11,671 nucleotides of DNA, from assembly GCA_028875085.1 (NCBI GenBank), contig JAPPFU010000231.1:1-11671 (forward strand). Reading direction: 5' to 3'. Position numbers and translations under genes: made by a program. This stretch comes from Chloroflexota bacterium. Its GTDB lineage: Bacteria; Chloroflexota; Dehalococcoidia; Lucifugimonadales; Australimonadaceae. The notes under the pieces were generated by a model. That model ran no database searches. It had not been told where the DNA came from and saw nothing but the letters and a program-made list of their open reading frames with translations. Shown piece by piece: positions 1 to 6,745 of this stretch. The first letter of the stretch is position 1. Every line of letters begins with the position of its first letter.

Positions 1-1
1 G

Positions 2-1855
2 GAGCCGACGGGCAACCGCCTATTGGATTCGATACTGGACGAGATTGCGGTAGAGCCGCAGAGAAACGCCCAATACTGGATCGAACGGCTCGCTCCCCGT
101 GCTGATGCAATCATCGATTCGACGCTTGACGATCTGGTGGAGAAGAAGATCCTCGAACACCACTCGGGGGAATTCTGGACGCTAGCGCGCTCTGCGTGGC
201 GTGCGGAGATGTACGGCGGCTCCTCGGAAGACTCGGCGATTCAGTTCGTCAAAGCGCGCATCAGCAAGGCGATATTCGAGAACGAGATTCCCTCTCCCAG
301 GGATGTCATCATCATCTGCCTCATCGATACCTGCGATGTCTTTCGTTTCATATTCCCGCTTGACGAAGCGGAGGAGGAGCGCATTCAGGCCATCTGCAAG
401 ATGGACTTGATAGGCCGCTCAATCGCCAGCGCAGTCACCAACACGCTTGCGGTTTCGCTGGCTCGGCAGTCGGCATTGGCCAAGGAGATTCCGACCGTTC
501 CGCTGCGCAAAGTGTTGCTCAATCGACACCTTCGCAGCGGCCTCCTCCCTGCGCTCCTAGCGGATCTGGCGAAGGAGTACGGGCCGGTGTTCCAGGTTCG
601 CCCGCCCTTTCAGAAGCCGATGATCTTCCTGGCAGGCCCGGACACGAACCACTGGGTGCACCGCCGCGGGCGCATGTATCTGCGGGCGCGGGACTACCTG
701 GAGGGGTTCGAGAAGGTATACGGGGCGTCGGGCATCCTGCCCGCATTGGACGGAGCGGATCACTTCCGCTACCGCAAGTCGATGGCGTCGGCCTACGCGC
801 GTACGCGGCTCGAAGGCCAGTTGGACGCGCTGTACCGCAACGCGCGAGAGCACATGGCGGAGTGGAAGGTCGGGAGTTCGCTGCGCGCGGGGGCGATGTG
901 CCGGATGCTGATTAACGCGCAGTTGTCGCCGTTTATGATTAGCGTCTCCTCGCAAGACTTGATGGACGACCTGATGAAGTTCAAGGAACGAGCGCTCATC
1001 ATCCACGTTATGGGGATGATGCCTAAGTTCATGCTGAAGACGCCAGGCATGCGGCGCCGCGCGAAGATGATCGAGGTGCTGCTGGAGCGCGTGCTGAGCG
1101 TCCATACGCCCGCCCAGCGTGCGGAGCAGCCGCGCGACATCGCGGACGATCTGCTGAGCATGCACGCGAGCGACCCGCAGTTCATGCCGGAGTCGAACCT
1201 GCGCTTCGCGCTGTCGGCGCCCCTCATCGCCAGCGTCTACGTCGGCGACGCGCTGACCTTCGCCCTCTACGCAATGGTGTCGCAGCCGGAGATGTACGCG
1301 AAAATCCAGAAGGAGGCGGACGCGCTGTTCGACAAGGGCGACCCCCGTCCGGAAGACTTGACGCCCGCCAACATCGACGTGACACACCGCTTCCTGATGG
1401 AGTGCCTGCGCATGTACCCCATTGTGCCGGTCTCTATGCGCAACGTGATGAACGCGTGCATCGTGGAGGACTACCAGTTGCCGATCGGGGCGCGCGTCTA
1501 CATCGCGCAGACGGCGGCGCACTACATGCCCGACGTTTTTCCCGAACCCTACAAGTTCGATATCGACCGCTACCTACCGCCGCGCAACGAGCACCGCAGC
1601 CCCGGCTACGGCCCCTACGGGCTGGGCACCCACACCTGCCTCGGCTCGCGGCAGATGGAGCTGCAATTGGCGGTGAACGTGCTGATGCTCGCGCATCACT
1701 TCACGTTCGAGATGAACCCTCCGAACTACAAGTTGGGCATCAGCGCGCTTCCTTCGCTGAAGCCGAACAAGAAGTTCCGGGTTCGCATCGCGGAGCGCAG
1801 GCGCGAGTTGCGCGTTACGCATACCGTTCCGCCCGCCGCAGCCGCCGCAGGCTAG
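2..1855 (+). CDS. GPP34 (GOLPH3-like)-cytochrome P450 fusion protein, 5'-partial
   Basis: The frame is open to the left edge, so the start lies outside. A TTG at 23 is not convincing, because the residues encoded before it (EPTGNRLLD) already match the middle of a GPP34 domain. Counting from the TTG, residues 1-150 resemble the C-terminal two thirds of GPP34: LLDSILDEI, YWIERLA, LDDLVEKKILE, SPRDVIIICLIDTCDV, then a helix ending near 148. Residues 155-595 are a P450: HxxxR in the C-helix (H247-R251), ExxR (E460-R463), a PERF-like FDIDRYLP, and the heme loop YGLGTHTCLG with thiolate C539. The I-helix (about 398-418) lacks the usual acid-threonine pair. No membrane anchor is visible in the P450 part. 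In eukaryotes GPP34 binds PI4P and Golgi enzymes; here I infer it docks the P450 on membrane lipid. The gene converges on the Rieske-RND-methyltransferase operon. The P450 assignment is secure, the GPP34 assignment is strong by pattern, and the substrate is unknown. Confidence 0.9.
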   Translation, partial: EPTGNRLLDSILDEIAVEPQRNAQYWIERLAPRADAIIDSTLDDLVEKKILEHHSGEFWTLARSAWRAEMYGGSSEDSAIQFVKARISKAIFENEIPSPRDVIIICLIDTCDVFRFIFPLDEAEEERIQAICKMDLIGRSIASAVTNTLAVSLARQSALAKEIPTVPLRKVLLNRHLRSGLLPALLADLAKEYGPVFQVRPPFQKPMIFLAGPDTNHWVHRRGRMYLRARDYLEGFEKVYGASGILPALDGADHFRYRKSMASAYARTRLEGQLDALYRNAREHMAEWKVGSSLRAGAMCRMLINAQLSPFMISVSSQDLMDDLMKFKERALIIHVMGMMPKFMLKTPGMRRRAKMIEVLLERVLSVHTPAQRAEQPRDIADDLLSMHASDPQFMPESNLRFALSAPLIASVYVGDALTFALYAMVSQPEMYAKIQKEADALFDKGDPRPEDLTPANIDVTHRFLMECLRMYPIVPVSMRNVMNACIVEDYQLPIGARVYIAQTAAHYMPDVFPEPYKFDIDRYLPPRNEHRSPGYGPYGLGTHTCLGSRQMELQLAVNVLMLAHHFTFEMNPPNYKLGISALPSLKPNKKFRVRIAERRRELRVTHTVPPAAAAAG

Positions 1856-1870
1856 CGGGGGCGCCGCTAG
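1852..1870. terminator. Symmetric hairpin between convergent genes, possible bidirectional terminator
   Basis: CTAGCGG at 1852-1858 and CCGCTAG at 1864-1870 form a perfect 7-bp stem around a 5-nt loop. Each arm contains the stop codon of one of the two converging genes (TAG at 1853-1855 on plus; TAG read from 1869-1867 on minus). There is no T-tract on either side, so intrinsic termination is uncertain. The stem could instead simply block read-through or protect 3' ends. Confidence 0.4.
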
Positions 1871-2907
1871 AGGGGTTTGCGGGCGAGGAAGCAGTAGAGC
1901 GGCGTGAAGATTCCGGCTTTGCCGCCCGCGACGTAGGCGTTGGCGGTGCGGTCGAGCAACGCGATGACGTCCGTAGACCCTTTCGGGAATATCCGCAGCG
2001 CCTCGGCCAGGCGAGATGCGCCCATAAACATCCTGCGGCCTAATGGGATGGCTACGAGGGCGCTGCCCAGCCGATTGCCCCGACTCTCCATCGGCTGATA
2101 CCACGGCGTGGTTGCGGCCCCGTCCTCCTCGACAGCCCGATCCATCGCCTCGACGACCTCGAAATTCGCGGCTTCGAGCGCGCGGTTCACCTCATCGAAC
2201 GTCGCGATGTCGTTGAGCGCGATGCCGCGCATCAGCTCCCGTTTGATGGCGAGGTGGCGCCGATCGCCGGGGTCGAACCTGTCCGTGAGGCACATCTCTT
2301 GGCCCCAGAAGAGGGCGCCGGGCTTGAGCACGCGGTAAATCTCGGCGAACGCAGCCGCCTTGTCGGGCGCGTGGCAGGTCGATTCGATGGCGTAGGCGCG
2401 GTCGAAGGTATCGTCGGCGACGGCGCCCATGTCCATGAAGCTGCAAGCGAAGAAGTCCACCATATGCTCGATGCCTGCGGCGGCGTTCAACGCTTTCGCC
2501 TTCTCCAGCTGAACTTCGCTGCTGTTGACGCCGACGACGTTGACCTCGGCCTCTCGAACGACGCGGCGCATGGGGCCGCCGATGCCGCAACCGACGTCGA
2601 CGACCGTCATACCTTTGCTCAACTCCAGTTTGGCGATCATCAGCCGCTGGTGCCGGATCTTGGAGTCCTCGAGGCTCTCGTGCTGCGACAGTGGCGCGAA
2701 GTGGAGGGACTCTCCCCAACCGAAGACCATGAACTCGCTGCAAAGGTCGTAGTATTCCTTGGCGGTTTGGGCGTGGTCGTAGCCGGCCGAGCCGGCGTGC
2801 TCGCCGTGCGCTCTGTCCATCCAGCCGTCGAAGTGCTCCACGCGGCGGTGGACGTCCGAGCCGCGGTACGCAGTCTTCAGCCCTTTGGATAGGTTGTGGA
2901 GCCGCAT
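1867..2907 (-). CDS. Sterol 24-C-methyltransferase-like SAM methyltransferase
   Basis: 346 aa, close to the size of eukaryotic ERG6/SMT. The family's signature blocks are present in order: the aromatic substrate block FMVFGWGESLHF (59-70), SAM motif I VDVGCGIGGP (103-112), the SMT hallmark YAIESTCHAP (172-181), a post-III segment YRVLKPGALFWGQE, and a C-terminal SMT domain (about 280-346) ending GIFTPLYCFLARKP, which parallels the end of yeast Erg6 as I remember it. Family members transfer a methyl group from SAM to C-24 of the sterol side chain. The ATG at 2907 was chosen over a longer frame reaching 2991, because the extra 28 residues are low-complexity Arg/Gly/Pro and overlap the end of the transporter gene; GGGAAG lies just upstream of this ATG. 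It is the third gene of the operon, 11 nt after the transporter stop. Related tocopherol or other isoprenoid methyltransferases are possible alternatives. Confidence 0.88.
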   Translation of the reverse strand: MRLHNLSKGLKTAYRGSDVHRRVEHFDGWMDRAHGEHAGSAGYDHAQTAKEYYDLCSEFMVFGWGESLHFAPLSQHESLEDSKIRHQRLMIAKLELSKGMTVVDVGCGIGGPMRRVVREAEVNVVGVNSSEVQLEKAKALNAAAGIEHMVDFFACSFMDMGAVADDTFDRAYAIESTCHAPDKAAAFAEIYRVLKPGALFWGQEMCLTDRFDPGDRRHLAIKRELMRGIALNDIATFDEVNRALEAANFEVVEAMDRAVEEDGAATTPWYQPMESRGNRLGSALVAIPLGRRMFMGASRLAEALRIFPKGSTDVIALLDRTANAYVAGGKAGIFTPLYCFLARKPL

Positions 2908-2918
2908 AGGCTTCTTCC

Positions 2919-5399
2919 CTACGGCGAGTCCGGCTGTTGGCGTTCGTGGCGCTCGTGGATGCCCTCGATGGCCTCGTCCAGTTCGTCCCACATGTGCTGC
3001 ACCATCGAGCGCAGGCGCATATTCTGGTAGGCGCCCCAGACGGTCATCGCCGGCGGCACGATGAGGATGGAGAATATGAGCGAGTAGGCGATGGTGATGG
3101 CCGCGGTGATGCCGAATTGCTGGGAGGCCGCAAGAGGCGACGCCGCCAGCACGCCAAGTCCGATGGCGGTGGTCAGCGCCGAGCCAAGCAACGCCGAGCC
3201 GGTAGTCGCGAGTGTACGCACCGCCGCCTTTTCCGGGTCGCGCAGACGGGTGAACTCCTCGCGGTAGCGGTGGATCAGGTGGATGGTGTAGTCCACTCCG
3301 ATGCCGATGGACAGCGCCGTGATGATGGAGGTGATGAGGGTGTAGGGGATGCCCACGAGCGCCATAGTGCCCAAGACGGAGATGAGGACGAGGACGATAG
3401 GCCCGACGGCGATGACAGCCAGAGCAGGCTGGCGCGCCGTCGCCCAGAAGAAGAGGGCGAGCACGATGAGGGCCGCGGCGATGGTGGCGCTGATAGCTTC
3501 CGTCTGCCGTTCGGTGATTGAGTCGGTTACGGTGATGGAGATGATGCCGCCCGAAGTGACCGTTACGTCGCCGTCGTCGCCCCGCCAGAGGGCGTCGATG
3601 TCCCGCTGGAGGTCTCGTATCTCGCCGGGGTCGCGGAAGTAGGTCTGAAGCTGAACCAGCATAGTGTCGGTGCCGTTGGGGTCGTCGACTAGGACGCGTC
3701 CGACGGCGGGGTCTATCGCCTCCATGCGGTCGATGACCTCCTGCATCAGGGCCGCGTCGAGTTGCACGCCGGCGGACGCGCGCCGGAAGAGGGCGGCGAT
3801 CTCAGGGTCGTACTTGTCGCCCGGCTCGCCGCTGTCGGTAGTCCAGTCGCGCAAGAGCAACTCGTAAGAGGCGTAGATGGGTCCCGCCGCCGCGCGGGGG
3901 CGGCGAAGCTCGCTATTGACGGCGTCGGCGAGCTCGCCGAGATTCAGTAGCGTGCGGGTCTCGGTCGCCTCGGCCTTTATAAGGAGGCTCGCTACTTCGG
4001 TTGAGCCGCCGACGGCGGCGTCGAGTGTGTCCAGGTCATTCATCAGGTCGCTGCCCCTGGGCAGGATGTCGCGAATGGTGAACTCCGACTTGAGGCCGGT
4101 GGCGGCATAGCCCAAGGCGACGGTGACCAAAAGCACGCCGAGGATATAGGGCGCAGGCCTGCGCGCGACTGCGGCGCCCAGCGCCTCCGCTGCGCGCTCG
4201 ACGCCGGGCAACGCGTTGGCGATGAGGCGCGGGGGCTTCAACGCGCCTCGCGCCTCGCGCCTGCGATCGATGATGGTACGGCCCGCCGGAAGGAGCGTGA
4301 GCATCACGATGAGGCTCATCCCCACGCCGAGCCCGGCGATGACGCCGAAGTCGCGGATGATCTCGATGGGGGAGAAGAGGTTGGCCAGCAGGCTCACGAT
4401 GGTGGTTACTGCGGCTAGCACCAGCGGGACGACGACGTTCCGCAATCCCGTGCGGACGGCCACTGCCACGGATTCGCCCGCGACGCGCCGCTCGCGGTAG
4501 TGCGAGGCAATCTGGATGGCGTAGTCCACGGTCAGGCTGATGACGATGACCGGAACGAGCGTGGTGAGGGAGTTCGGAGGCCCGGTAAGGCCTAGCGCGT
4601 TGGGGCCGAGCCAGCCCTCCGCTCCGACGATCCAGACGATGGCGATGAGCAGCCCGGTGAGCGTGAGCAGGAGGTCGGAGAGGGTGCGGAGGAAGAGCAG
4701 GAGTAATCCCGCGATGAACAAGAGCGCCAGCATCACGAAAGGCGCCATCGCCTCCTCCGTGGCTCTCTTGTAGGTGTCCTCGATGACGATGGGGGAGACG
4801 CTTCTAACGCGCAGCGGGCCGTCGTCTTCGGCGGCGAGCCGGTGAATCTTGCGCTCGGCTTCGGCGACGCGCTCGTCGCCCGTATCGCGCAGGCGGACGG
4901 TGGCGATAGCGACGGGCGTGCCGTCCTCGTCCGTTCCGGTCAGCGTGGCGAGCGCGCCCACAATCTCCGGAGGACCGTCGGCGGCGTCGATCTGCGCCTG
5001 CGTAACCGACGCGAGGTTGTCCGTTTGGAGCAGCGCTTTGACCAGCGCGGAGGGCGCGACGACGGAGTCGTTGGGCGCGAGCAGGCTCGCCACGTCCGGC
5101 TCGCTCACGATGTCATTGACGAGGGCGTCCATCTGAGCAAGGCCGCCGGGGGTGAGGGTCGGGCCGCGGAAGATGAGCGTTACGACGCTGGCAGCGCCCG
5201 AGTCGCCGAAGAGGCGGTCGATCTCGTTCAGCGCGTGAGTGACGGGGCTATCCGGGGGCAGCGTCGCCCTGGTCTCGGGCGGGGGCGCGCGAAACTGGGC
5301 GCCCGCGGCCAGCCCGACCGTAACGACGAGGAGCACGAGAATCGTTACGTATGGGCGCGCCGTTACCAGCCGGGTCAGCCAGCCGAGTGCTTGTGTCAT
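2919..5399 (-). CDS. RND/MMPL-family hydrophobe transporter (HAE3/HpnN-like)
   Basis: 826 aa with the duplicated RND layout: TM1 (about 17-34), a large extracytoplasmic loop (35-215), TM2-6 (217-371), TM7 (416-434), a second large loop (435-632) and TM8-12 (635-789). Each half carries the acidic TM4/TM10 signature followed by a basic turn: TVDYAIQIASHYRE (D292) and GVDYTIHLIHRYREEF (D703), the likely proton-relay aspartates. This fits the HAE3/MMPL branch, which includes hopanoid transporter HpnN and lipid exporters; the bacterial sterol transporter BstA is also an RND protein. It acts in the inner membrane. The ATG at 5399 overlaps the upstream Rieske stop (ATGA) and is preceded by AAGGAG at 7 nt. 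Position between a Rieske oxygenase and an ERG6-like enzyme suggests transport of their lipid product. No membrane-fusion or outer-membrane partner gene is adjacent. The substrate is inferred. Confidence 0.88.
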   Translation of the reverse strand: MTQALGWLTRLVTARPYVTILVLLVVTVGLAAGAQFRAPPPETRATLPPDSPVTHALNEIDRLFGDSGAASVVTLIFRGPTLTPGGLAQMDALVNDIVSEPDVASLLAPNDSVVAPSALVKALLQTDNLASVTQAQIDAADGPPEIVGALATLTGTDEDGTPVAIATVRLRDTGDERVAEAERKIHRLAAEDDGPLRVRSVSPIVIEDTYKRATEEAMAPFVMLALLFIAGLLLLFLRTLSDLLLTLTGLLIAIVWIVGAEGWLGPNALGLTGPPNSLTTLVPVIVISLTVDYAIQIASHYRERRVAGESVAVAVRTGLRNVVVPLVLAAVTTIVSLLANLFSPIEIIRDFGVIAGLGVGMSLIVMLTLLPAGRTIIDRRREARGALKPPRLIANALPGVERAAEALGAAVARRPAPYILGVLLVTVALGYAATGLKSEFTIRDILPRGSDLMNDLDTLDAAVGGSTEVASLLIKAEATETRTLLNLGELADAVNSELRRPRAAAGPIYASYELLLRDWTTDSGEPGDKYDPEIAALFRRASAGVQLDAALMQEVIDRMEAIDPAVGRVLVDDPNGTDTMLVQLQTYFRDPGEIRDLQRDIDALWRGDDGDVTVTSGGIISITVTDSITERQTEAISATIAAALIVLALFFWATARQPALAVIAVGPIVLVLISVLGTMALVGIPYTLITSIITALSIGIGVDYTIHLIHRYREEFTRLRDPEKAAVRTLATTGSALLGSALTTAIGLGVLAASPLAASQQFGITAAITIAYSLIFSILIVPPAMTVWGAYQNMRLRSMVQHMWDELDEAIEGIHERHERQQPDSP

Positions 5400-6490
5400 A
5401 CGCGTGCTCCTTGAACGCTCGCCGCGTCAGGCTCGCTAGGGATCGGCCGCTCCGTCTCGCTCAGAGAGGGATAGAACTGGGCGCAGTAGGCGCGGAAGCG
5501 CATGATCTCGCCGTCGGAGCGGGCGAGGCGCGGCCTTGAGCGGTAGCGCTTACGGCTCCAGATGAGTACGTCTTGGAGGACATCTCGTTCTTGCATGGCG
5601 ATGATGAACCTGTTCATCACGGGAGCGCGCAGCCTGGGCGGGAGGAAGCCGAGGCCGGCGACGCGGCGCTTGGGGGCCCGTATCTCCCGCACCTGCGAGA
5701 CGAGCGACATGTCGATAAAGGCGCCGTCGACGGGCGTCGCTAGCACCCAGAGGCGCATGTCCATGCCGATGGAGTGCTCGCGTATCTCGACGAAGGAATA
5801 GCCGAGGCCGTAGATGCGCGTGTAGGCGGAGACGTCGAAGGTGAGGCGCGCAATCTTGCCGATGCTTCGGGTGCGTCTGAAGTCGAAGCGGCTCTCGAGG
5901 TAGTGGCCGTCCACAAGCAGCTTGTCGGCGCGGCTCACGCTGTCGTAACCGTGGACGTAGCGCAGGTGCGCCAAGTCCACCGAGTTCTCCGTCGTCTCCT
6001 GGGGATGGCCGGGGAAGCGGAGCGTCTTGATCGCCATGCGGCTCCAGCCGTTCTGCTCCGGCTGTTCGACGGGGAGGCCCCACTGCGGCTCGCGCCCGTC
6101 GATGCCCCACCAGGCGAAGATGAGGCCGGCGACCTCGTGGGTCTCGAAGACGCGCAGGCGGGCGGTCTTGGGCGGGTCGGCGAAGGGAGTGGCGACGCAC
6201 CGGCCGGCCGCGTCGTACTCGAAGCCGTGGAAGGGGCAGACGAGACGCCCTGCGCGCACGCAGCCTCCGGCGGCGGGGCCAAGGTCGGAGCCGAGATGGG
6301 GGCAGGAGGACTCGGCGACGCACACGCGCCCCTCGTCATCGCTCCAGGCGACGATGGTCTCGCCCATCCAGGTCTTTCGGATAAGCCCCGCCTTTCGCAG
6401 GGCCTGGCGGGTTACGACGAAGTACCAGCCCTCCGGAAACGGAGAGGGCAAGGGGGTGTTTGCGGGTTCCCTGCCTTGGGTCGATGTCAA
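5396..6490 (-). CDS. Rieske non-heme iron oxygenase, KshA/DAF-36 (steroid oxygenase)-like
   Basis: 364 aa from the TTG at 6490. The N-terminal Rieske [2Fe-2S] domain has CPH (C63, H65) and CPFH (C85, H88), with 19 residues between H65 and C85, slightly longer than usual. The mononuclear iron site is ENSVDLAHLRYVHG (D172, H175, H180), with the third ligand probably the Asp of QDVLIW. The C-terminal pattern IW-x2-K-x-Y-x4-P-x-L-x3-DG-x-I-x2-FR-x4-QFY resembles 3-ketosteroid 9-alpha-hydroxylase and the Neverland/DAF-36 cholesterol 7-desaturases. The enzyme should use electrons from an unlinked ferredoxin/reductase to hydroxylate or desaturate a steroid-like ring. Start choice: GAGGAG lies 6 nt before this TTG; an in-frame ATG at 6532 (14 residues longer) lacks a Shine-Dalgarno match and cannot be excluded. 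First gene of the operon. Family certain, steroid substrate likely but inferred. Confidence 0.85.
   Translation of the reverse strand: MTSTQGREPANTPLPSPFPEGWYFVVTRQALRKAGLIRKTWMGETIVAWSDDEGRVCVAESSCPHLGSDLGPAAGGCVRAGRLVCPFHGFEYDAAGRCVATPFADPPKTARLRVFETHEVAGLIFAWWGIDGREPQWGLPVEQPEQNGWSRMAIKTLRFPGHPQETTENSVDLAHLRYVHGYDSVSRADKLLVDGHYLESRFDFRRTRSIGKIARLTFDVSAYTRIYGLGYSFVEIREHSIGMDMRLWVLATPVDGAFIDMSLVSQVREIRAPKRRVAGLGFLPPRLRAPVMNRFIIAMQERDVLQDVLIWSRKRYRSRPRLARSDGEIMRFRAYCAQFYPSLSETERPIPSEPDAASVQGARV
5407..5412 (-). promoter_or_regulatory. Ribosome binding site of the RND transporter inside the Rieske gene
   Basis: AAGGAG on the minus strand, 7 nt before the transporter ATG, within the last codons of the upstream Rieske gene. 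Together with the ATGA stop/start overlap it indicates translational coupling of the two products. Confidence 0.65.
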
Positions 6491-6496
6491 TCGAAG

Positions 6497-6502
6497 CTCC
6501 TC
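6497..6502 (-). promoter_or_regulatory. Ribosome binding site deciding the KshA/DAF-36-like Rieske start
   Basis: GAGGAG on the minus strand, 6 nt before the TTG at 6490-6488. The upstream ATG at 6532 is preceded by CCGCCCGCCG with no Shine-Dalgarno match. It also encodes Glu-Glu if translation starts at 6532, so chance occurrence is possible. Confidence 0.5.
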
Positions 6503-6546
6503 GACCCTATGTTGTTGGGTTGGCGGCTTCATCGGCGGGCGGCTCT

Positions 6547-6552
6547 ACTTTA
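6547..6552 (-). promoter_or_regulatory. Possible -10 element for the Rieske-RND-methyltransferase operon
   Basis: TAAAGT on the minus strand fits a TANNNT -10 box in an otherwise GC-rich gap. It would place transcription start near 6540, about 50 nt before the TTG at 6490. No good -35 hexamer is seen 16-18 nt upstream, so this is weak. Confidence 0.25.
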
Positions 6553-6573
6553 CCACGTTCGGTTTTAGGGCGA

Positions 6574-6651
6574 GGGCGACCAGCCGGTCGCCCGTACGGG
6601 GATGCCCGGCGGGCATTGCGTTGTAGGGACAGGTTTGAAACCTGTCCCTAC
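6574..6651. repeat. Composite intergenic repeat of three consecutive perfect hairpins
   Basis: Three inverted repeats lie in tandem between divergent genes. The first is GGGCGACC (6574-6581) with GGTCGCCC (6586-6593), loop AGCC. The second is ATGCCC (6602-6607) with GGGCAT (6611-6616), loop GGC. The third is GTAGGGACAGGTTT (6623-6636) with AAACCTGTCCCTAC (6638-6651), one central base. All stems are perfect. The arrangement resembles dispersed palindromic elements in intergenic DNA rather than a terminator, as it lies at the 5' ends of both flanking genes and has no T-tract. It could be a REP/MITE-like mobile repeat or structured leader RNA. Confidence 0.75.
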
Positions 6652-6684
6652 GGCGTTGAGGACAGGCCAGCGGAGTATGGCGGC

Positions 6685-6714
6685 TTGACTTTGAGCGGCG
6701 GAGCGGCGCAGCAT
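6685..6714 (+). promoter_or_regulatory. Weak candidate promoter for the CarAa-like Rieske gene
   Basis: TTGACT (6685-6690) is a good -35 match. The best partner, CAGCAT at 6709-6714 after an 18-nt spacer, matches TATAAT at only three positions. It would leave a leader of roughly 25 nt before the ATG at 6746. Tentative. Confidence 0.22.
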
Positions 6715-6734
6715 TGGCGGCGAGATTGGCCGCT

Positions 6735-6740
6735 AGGGGG
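6735..6740 (+). promoter_or_regulatory. Ribosome binding site fixing the CarAa-like Rieske start
   Basis: AGGGGG is 5 nt before ATG 6746 but only 2 nt before the in-frame GTG at 6743, so ATG 6746 is the better start. Confidence 0.55.
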
Positions 6741-6745
6741 TCGTG

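Noticed and set aside
557..1522. Long open frame (321 codons) on the minus strand inside the P450 gene
   Set aside because: Arg/His/Val-rich translation with no recognisable motif, fully antisense to a P450 with all its signature residues; a by-product of GC-rich codon use.
2908..2991. N-terminal extension of the methyltransferase
   Set aside because: Extra residues are low-complexity and lie inside the transporter gene; the ATG at 2907 has its own GGGAAG and starts near the family's usual N-terminus.
6574..6651. CRISPR array or riboswitch reading of the intergenic hairpins
   Set aside because: The three hairpins differ in sequence and size, with no repeat-spacer regularity and no known aptamer core that I can recognise.
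6574..6651. Rho-independent terminator reading of the three-hairpin element
   Set aside because: It lies upstream of both flanking genes, which point away from it, and none of the stems is followed by a T-run.
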